In this document: in pieces, positions 59,458 through 64,000 of the stretch
How the letters are laid out: the number at the start of each line of letters is the position of its first letter
Numbering within the stretch: the first letter of the stretch is position 1
Origin: Methanothermobacter sp.
GTDB lineage: Archaea > Methanobacteriota > Methanobacteria > Methanobacteriales > Methanothermobacteraceae
Assembly: GCF_030055425.1 (NCBI RefSeq)
Contig: NZ_JASFYE010000002.1
Coordinates: forward strand, 169,133 to 233,132
Length of the DNA: 64,000 bases
Direction of reading: 5' to 3'
Notes under the pieces: model-generated
What the model saw: the letters and a program-made list of their open reading frames with translations, nothing else
The model's database searches: none
What the model was told of the DNA's origin: nothing
Translations under genes and position numbers: made by a program

Positions 59458-60126
59458 TCATCCCTCAAGAAAACCTAAAGCTTCTTCTATCCTTGCAAGT
59501 TCGGGTCCTGTGGTTTCTTCACCCACAAGGACACCATTTGAGTTGGCTGCTGAGCAGGCACCTACCAGTGCTACCCCGTGGTTGACGGTGCCAACATCCG
59601 CCTCCACTCCCAACGCCCCCTCAATAAACCTCATCTCATCCTCTGAGGTGTGGGGGTGCAGGAGTGCTCCGCGGTTGGTCACAGCCCCCAGGGATCCTAT
59701 GATGTTGAGGCCTGCAACTGTGGATACTTTAACATCAACCTCAAGAACATCCCCTATGACATTCAGGGCATCCTCTGATAGCAGCGGACTTGCGACAGCA
59801 CCATTATCATTGGCCAGAACAAGGTTACCAACTGCTGTGAACCTGTCGGGGATGCGGGTAACCTCAAGACCTGCAGCCATAAGCGCCTCAACTTCACGAT
59901 CCATTGCCTGATTTGAAACCACGAAACCGTTTGAATTTCCGGCTGAAAGCGCCCCGTTGAGGCTGCTGCCACTGAGGGATGTCCTCAGGACTTCAACTTC
60001 AAGGGCCTCCCTCAGTGCATCCTCAAATTTTGGGGATGCATTCACAGGTATGAGGGCCACACTGTCAGTTACAGAGATGTAGACTCCAAGGTTGGGGTTT
60101 CCGCTGAGGTTGATCCTTCTGATCAT
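59458..60126 (-). CDS. eif6: Translation initiation factor aIF6
   Basis: 222 residues built of five pseudo-repeats; GALLHPHTSEDEMRFIEGAL and NHGVALVGACSAANSNGVLV are typical. Keeps large subunits from joining prematurely. Part of the L39e-L31e-aIF6-LX set. Confidence 0.95.
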   Translation of the reverse strand: MIRRINLSGNPNLGVYISVTDSVALIPVNASPKFEDALREALEVEVLRTSLSGSSLNGALSAGNSNGFVVSNQAMDREVEALMAAGLEVTRIPDRFTAVGNLVLANDNGAVASPLLSEDALNVIGDVLEVDVKVSTVAGLNIIGSLGAVTNRGALLHPHTSEDEMRFIEGALGVEADVGTVNHGVALVGACSAANSNGVLVGEETTGPELARIEEALGFLEG

Positions 60127-60141
60127 AATCCACCATTTTTT

Positions 60142-60387
60142 TTATTCTTCGAGAATGGCTTCCACCACGCCGTCCTCATCCTTGACGGCTCTGACCTTTA
60201 TCCTGGGGGGAATCTTCTGGATACCCCTCTCCCAGATTTTTTCGTTGATGGATTCATCAATTTTAACAGTGTCTGTCTTCATGTGTTTCATGAGAAATTC
60301 CCTGACAATCTTAACAGCCTTAGGTGCTCTTATGGTTCTTGGAACTTCCTTTGCCTTCCTAAGGGGTATAACGTAAATTCTCTCCAT
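60142..60387 (-). CDS. rpl31e: Ribosomal protein L31e
   Basis: 81 residues: [20 protein letters not shown] and [20 protein letters not shown] are the L31e signature. Located at the peptide exit tunnel. Thirteen bases after L39e. Confidence 0.94.
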   Translation of the reverse strand: MERIYVIPLRKAKEVPRTIRAPKAVKIVREFLMKHMKTDTVKIDESINEKIWERGIQKIPPRIKVRAVKDEDGVVEAILEE

Positions 60388-60400
60388 GTTAAGATCCCTC

Positions 60401-60556
60401 CTACACCTTGAGTTTGGTCCTTCTCCAGTGCCTCATCTTTGGATGGCTTCTGACCCTGTAATTGGTTTTAACCATCACCCATGCGGGCACCCTTCTGTTC
60501 TGTCTGTTAGCCTTCGCCATTCTAAGTTTTCTGGCAACATGTTTGTTTCTACTCAT
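60401..60556 (-). CDS. rpl39e: Ribosomal protein L39e
   Basis: 51 residues from ATG 60556 to TAG at 60401-60403, starting [20 protein letters not shown] and ending with [14 protein letters not shown]. Very small and basic, as in all L39e, which line the exit tunnel. Its ATG lies directly against the PP-loop gene stop (TGAATG). Confidence 0.95.
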   Translation of the reverse strand: MSRNKHVARKLRMAKANRQNRRVPAWVMVKTNYRVRSHPKMRHWRRTKLKV

Positions 60557-61159
60557 TCAGCATCCTCCTTGCTGTGAATCTTTCCAGCCAGTCACCCTGG
60601 TCTGGAAGTGAACGGGGAAGAATGTCTCTGATCTGCAGCCCATCTTCTCCATGAGGATTCTAACCTCAACCTCATAGTCGGAGCTGTTTTCAGGATTACT
60701 CTTCTCCCTTTTAAGCGTGAATAACTCTGAAGAGAATCTGTTGATGGTCCTGTGACCAAAACCATCAAGGTTCACGTATTCAACATCCCTACGGTCTTCA
60801 AGGCTCTGTATTTCATTTCTTGTAAGCTTGGGGGTCCTGTCATCACGTCGCGTTCCATCAGCAACCAGATCGTACTCACCTGCAGCGGCCTCAACGGCGT
60901 TTCTGTGTATATACCTTATACCGTTATTGGGGAACCCATCATTTATTATCATTTCAGCGGCTTCCCTCAGCACATCCCCACTGAGTTCAAGGACCCTGTG
61001 TTTAAAGCCCAGTGCATCTGCCGCCATGAACGCGGGTCTCCAGGAATCATAGACACCAAAGTTCACAGTTACAAGTTCAGCCCGGATCCCCATCCTCTGG
61101 AGCATCACAGCCATCAGTGAGCTGTCCTTACCGCCACTGTAGAGTACACATGCATTCAT
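60557..61159 (-). CDS. PP-loop ATP pyrophosphatase family protein
   Basis: 200 residues. LYSGGKDSSLMAVML is the PP-loop of N-type ATP pyrophosphatases, and VADGTRRDDRTPKL follows. Such enzymes adenylate tRNA bases or other amides for thiolation or amidation. Two late Cys are present (EKMGCRSE and a terminal QQGGC). Within the ribosomal cluster a tRNA role is plausible. Confidence 0.82.
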   Translation of the reverse strand: MNACVLYSGGKDSSLMAVMLQRMGIRAELVTVNFGVYDSWRPAFMAADALGFKHRVLELSGDVLREAAEMIINDGFPNNGIRYIHRNAVEAAAGEYDLVADGTRRDDRTPKLTRNEIQSLEDRRDVEYVNLDGFGHRTINRFSSELFTLKREKSNPENSSDYEVEVRILMEKMGCRSETFFPVHFQTRVTGWKDSQQGGC

Positions 61160-61491
61160 TTTCTACTGATCTTTATCTCCCTTTTTTTGCCAGAAACTCT
61201 CTTGAGCAACTCCTTGAGCTGTTCGTCTGTTATCTTCGACCTCACACGACCCATCTGGGCCAGCTGTATCAGCTGGAGTTCTATCTGCTCAACAAATTCT
61301 GGCCTTGTAAGCCTCAGATTCGCAAGACGGCTGCGGGCTTCAGGGGTGAGTATCTGCATCATTATCTGTTTCTTCTGCATTTCAAGCTGCTGACGCATCT
61401 GCTCCTGGGCTTCAGTTTCCATTGCCTGCTGCTGTGCCCTCTGCTGGAGTTCCAGCATTTTTTTGCGACGTATTTCTTCGAGGTCTGTCAA
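61156..61491 (-). CDS. PDCD5-family DNA-binding protein
   Basis: 111 residues, Gln-rich helical N-terminus then ILTPEARSRLANLRLTRPEF and the C-terminal basic tail. Archaeal homolog of PDCD5/TFAR19, conserved next to S19e. Four-base overlap with the PP-loop gene (ATGA). Confidence 0.92.
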   Translation of the reverse strand: MTDLEEIRRKKMLELQQRAQQQAMETEAQEQMRQQLEMQKKQIMMQILTPEARSRLANLRLTRPEFVEQIELQLIQLAQMGRVRSKITDEQLKELLKRVSGKKREIKISRK

Positions 61492-61522
61492 TTAGAAAAC
61501 CTCCCAGGCCCCTTCAGGTTTT

Positions 61523-61960
61523 TCAGTAATTCTCAAGGCCTTCAACTTCTTTTTTTACTTCAGCAGCCGCTTTATCCAGGAATGAACGGCCTTCAGGTGT
61601 TATGACTCTCCCGCCATCCTCCTTTGTTATGAGGCCTGATTCCTCAAGCTGCTGGAGGGCTCTCCTTATTATTGCACCGCTTCCCCTTCTGAACCTTTCT
61701 GGCCGTGAACCCCTATCCTTTTTACCGCCGTAGTGGGTTCTGAGGCTGTTAACACCCACAGGCCCGTCGATGTAGACCCTCCTAAGAAGGGCAGCTGCCC
61801 TCACATACCACCAGTCAGGATTCTCGGGCCTTCTTTCCTTGTGGACACCTGTCTTGACAAAGTTAACCCACTCAGGGGATTTAACCTTACCATCCTTCTT
61901 AAGGTCCTCGGCAACCTTATTTATAAGCAGATCTGCTGGCACATCATAAACTGTAGTCAT
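61523..61960 (-). CDS. rps19e: Ribosomal protein S19e
   Basis: 145 residues: [20 protein letters not shown] and [20 protein letters not shown] are clear S19e marks. Small-subunit protein needed for 30S maturation. Confidence 0.95.
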   Translation of the reverse strand: MTTVYDVPADLLINKVAEDLKKDGKVKSPEWVNFVKTGVHKERRPENPDWWYVRAAALLRRVYIDGPVGVNSLRTHYGGKKDRGSRPERFRRGSGAIIRRALQQLEESGLITKEDGGRVITPEGRSFLDKAAAEVKKEVEGLENY

Positions 61961-61970
61961 ATTTATCCTC

Positions 61971-62234
61971 CTAAGATCTTTTTTTGAAAATTATTGCCAC
62001 ATTTCCTCTTAAATCTATGAGCTTAGAATTTGTTTTTTCAACTATCTCGGTAATATAGCTTTCTTTTTCTGAGGCCACTGTCCTGGCAAATCTTACCTTT
62101 ATAAGTTCATTTGCCTTTAACTGCCTTCTGACCTCTTCAATGAGACTTTCAGTCACCCCGGCCTTTCCCACGTTTATTGTGAGCGCCGAAAGTGACCGGC
62201 TCATCAGTTCCTTTTTTGATGGTGTGAGACTCAA
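61971..62234 (-). CDS. YhbY/CRS1-type RNA-binding protein
   Basis: 87 residues from a TTG at 62234 with AGGAGA about seven bases upstream. [20 protein letters not shown] and ELIKVRFAR fit the CRM RNA-binding fold, linked to ribosome assembly in bacteria. Its first 86 bases overlap the end of the RNase P gene in another frame. Confidence 0.88.
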   Translation of the reverse strand: MSLTPSKKELMSRSLSALTINVGKAGVTESLIEEVRRQLKANELIKVRFARTVASEKESYITEIVEKTNSKLIDLRGNVAIIFKKRS

Positions 62235-62568
62235 TTTTATTTCTCCTTTTCTCCTTTTTTTCCTGAATGTAGGGGAATCTCATGATGTGACCGCACTCAT
62301 GACACCTAAAATTAACCTTCCCACCGGATATCCTGACGGTGCAGTTTGAACCTGGTTTGAGGAAGCTGTAACACCTCCTGCAGAACCGCCTTCTCCACTC
62401 TCTGGGAATCCTTACACGGTACTTCATGGATATGTTTCTTGCAAGTTCGGTGTACCTGTGCGATCTCCCCGGGTTGGCTGCAAATTCACTGTCAGCCATT
62501 CTGAAGAGGATGTCTATTCTCTCACGGGCAATCTTCAGCATCCATCCGGGTCTCTTTCCTCTCCTCAA
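62149..62568 (-). CDS. rnp4: RNase P protein component 4 (Rpp21)
   Basis: 139 residues from a TTG 62568 with GAGAGGT upstream. Zinc ribbon Cys: [15 protein letters not shown] and FRCHECGH. Binds the RNase P RNA with Rpp29-type partners for tRNA 5' processing. Ends 86 bases inside the next gene. Confidence 0.92.
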   Translation of the reverse strand: MRRGKRPGWMLKIARERIDILFRMADSEFAANPGRSHRYTELARNISMKYRVRIPREWRRRFCRRCYSFLKPGSNCTVRISGGKVNFRCHECGHIMRFPYIQEKKEKRRNKIESHTIKKGTDEPVTFGAHNKRGKGRGD

Positions 62569-62647
62569 GGTTTAACCTCTCACAACGGAATAGAACATCC
62601 CTGATCTTGCACATTAAGATGGTGTTGTAACTTAAGCACAAGAAGAA

Positions 62648-62655
62648 TATTATAA
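62648..62655 (-). promoter_or_regulatory. Predicted TATA box of the rnp4-led cluster
   Basis: TTATAATA on the minus strand, about 80 bases before the TTG start of rnp4, in the only sizeable gap upstream of this gene set. Confidence 0.45.
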
Positions 62656-62674
62656 GTGGTTTGTGTTTCCATAT

Positions 62675-63214
62675 TTAAAAAGCTTTTCCATCACCCAGGA
62701 GCCATCCTGAGAAGTCAACCCCACCTGGCTGGCACACCCGGGAACCACTTATAATATCCATGATGATACCTGCAACCTCCCTGGCTGATCTGCCGGTTGT
62801 GTCAACCTCATGGACCCTATCACCATGGATCTCAACCGACTCCACCAGGCAGACGTCAAGGGCCTCGGCCTCAAGGTTCTCAGCGATCTTCTCCTCAGGG
62901 TAACCCCTGGCCTCAAGGCGCCCCTCAAGGATTTGGGGGTGGAGCCTCAGCACTATCACCATGCTGCAGCAATCACAGAGATGGGAGAGGTGACCCTCGA
63001 GGATGGCATCGTCACCCCCAAGGCCCTTAACGTGGCTGCAGAGGGATTCAATGTCCACCTCAAGGTAACCACGGTCAGGGTCCCTTCCAAGGATGAAGCC
63101 CTCTTCCATTGCAAGTTCACCCACAGAGAGGACACTGAAACCGGAATCCCTGAGAATTTCAGCCACTGTACTCTTACCAACACCGGGGGTGCCTGTTATG
63201 CAGATGGGCCTCAT
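62675..63214 (-). CDS. AK6/Fap7-like adenylate kinase
   Basis: 179 residues. Walker A GTPGVGKSTV; HLCDCCSMVIVLRLHPQILE and EGRLEARGYPEEKIAENLEA match AK6/Fap7, an NMP kinase needed for small-subunit rRNA maturation. It overlaps the thi4 stop by one base and sits with ribosome genes. Confidence 0.87.
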   Translation of the reverse strand: MRPICITGTPGVGKSTVAEILRDSGFSVLSVGELAMEEGFILGRDPDRGYLEVDIESLCSHVKGLGGDDAILEGHLSHLCDCCSMVIVLRLHPQILEGRLEARGYPEEKIAENLEAEALDVCLVESVEIHGDRVHEVDTTGRSAREVAGIIMDIISGSRVCQPGGVDFSGWLLGDGKAF

Positions 63215-63990
63215 TATCTCAGCTTTTCAATTATCATCTCTGCAACCCTTCGACCTGAGACCAGCATACCCCCGAATATGGGACCCATACGTGGGGCCCC
63301 GTAGACTGCGTTGCTCGCCATACCCGCCACATAGAGGTTGGGGTAGACCTCACGGGTGTTCTCTATGAGGGCGGCCTCACCCACATCAGCCCACATTGAC
63401 CTCTCACCCTGTATCCTGCCATCGGGGGTGTTGAGTTTCGGGCCTATCTTCCGCTCCACCACCTTCACTATCTCACAGTCATGGCCGGTTGCATCTATAA
63501 CAGCCCCTGCCCTCACGGTGAGGGGGTCAACGTGGAGTCCGGCCATCTCAACGGAGCTCCAGTTAAGCACAAGACCAGTTATGCCCTCATCACGGATCAT
63601 AACGTCCTCTATGCTCATGAGGTTGAATATCTTGAGTCCCGCCTGGCATGCCCTTGAGCAGAGGGTTGATGTTGCCTCAACAGAGTCTGCAACGTGGTAT
63701 CCTTCATCGTAGGGTCTTGACCTTACACCGAACTCATCCAGGATCTCCTTACCCTCATCCTGGACAACGATCTTGTTGAACATCATACCGCCGCCCCACA
63801 TACCCCCACCTATGGAGAGTTTTCTCTCAAAGAGGGCAACCTTCAGGCCCGCCCTTGCAAGGTAGTAACCTGCTGTAAGTCCGGAGGGTCCTCCTCCACC
63901 AATCGCAACGTCCATGTCCATGTAGTCCAGGAGTTCCTCCATGTATCCTTCAACAATGGCTCTTGAAATTTTTATATCATCAAGTTTCAT
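63214..63990 (-). CDS. thi4: Thiamine thiazole synthase family protein Thi4
   Basis: 258 residues from ATG 63990 (AGGTG five bases upstream). FAD/NAD fold with [20 protein letters not shown]. At the position of the sacrificial Cys of yeast Thi4 there is H153 (GLHVDPLT), the form that in Methanocaldococcus takes sulfide from solution and acts repeatedly. Iron-dependent thiazole formation from NAD and glycine is expected. Confidence 0.9.
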   Translation of the reverse strand: MKLDDIKISRAIVEGYMEELLDYMDMDVAIGGGGPSGLTAGYYLARAGLKVALFERKLSIGGGMWGGGMMFNKIVVQDEGKEILDEFGVRSRPYDEGYHVADSVEATSTLCSRACQAGLKIFNLMSIEDVMIRDEGITGLVLNWSSVEMAGLHVDPLTVRAGAVIDATGHDCEIVKVVERKIGPKLNTPDGRIQGERSMWADVGEAALIENTREVYPNLYVAGMASNAVYGAPRMGPIFGGMLVSGRRVAEMIIEKLR

Positions 63991-64000
63991 CTTCACACCT

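Overview
The window comes from a thermophilic hydrogenotrophic methanogen, almost certainly a Methanothermobacter species. The evidence is a tungsten formylmethanofuran dehydrogenase operon in the order fwdHFGDACB, a nif operon with nifI1/nifI2 between nifH and nifD, a single-chain two-domain NrpR, a methanogenesis marker protein, archaeal translation proteins (S3Ae, LX, L31e, L39e, S19e, eIF6, PDCD5) and archaeal TATA boxes with AGGAGGTGAT-like ribosome sites. Species is left open.

Region 1 (1-24360) is a molybdenum/tungsten and nitrogen region. It runs moaA (partial) and mobB, a formate-dehydrogenase-like protein with a NuoG-type iron-sulfur front end, and fwdHFGDACB (first step of CO2 reduction to methane). 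Next are nifH-nifI1-nifI2-nifD-nifK-nifE-nifN-nifX-like with a molybdopterin oxidoreductase as last gene, then two small minus-strand genes, nrpR, glnA and a MoeB/ThiF-like E1 enzyme. A GGAA-N6-TTCC palindrome, the known NrpR operator form, sits at both the nifH and glnA starts, so the repressor gene and two likely targets are in one window.

Region 2 (24360-34200) holds an intron-containing tRNA-Met, a Cys-rich protein paired with methanogenesis marker 8, a CBS protein, thiC, a glutaredoxin-like protein with a ferredoxin:thioredoxin reductase-rubredoxin fusion, a winged-helix regulator, DNA ligase, a membrane-anchored OB-fold protein, beta carbonic anhydrase and a GT-C-like membrane protein.

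Region 3 (34200-43650) is nucleotide-sugar and central metabolism: two phosphohexomutase paralogs sharing a 137-bp identical tract in opposite orientation, an ASCH-TPR protein, a radical SAM activase, hisC, a gamma carbonic anhydrase-like protein, a GlmU-like enzyme, apgM and a DUF92 membrane protein.

Region 4 (43650-57700) contains S3Ae, a NifX-like/flavoprotein/nucleoside phosphorylase cluster, rtcB with archease, a 56-residue membrane protein facing an Orc1/Cdc6 gene, mptE, a class V aminotransferase, an acetolactate-synthase-like enzyme, acetyl-CoA synthetase, a dUTPase/dCTP deaminase homolog, a 4-oxalocrotonate tautomerase homolog and a REC-GAF-PAS protein.

Region 5 (57700-64000, all minus strand) is the archaeal translation/secretion cluster: thi4, an AK6/Fap7-like kinase, RNase P Rpp21, YhbY, S19e, PDCD5, a PP-loop ATPase, L39e, L31e, eIF6, LX, prefoldin alpha and ftsY. 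No CRISPR array, insertion sequence, prophage or rRNA was seen.
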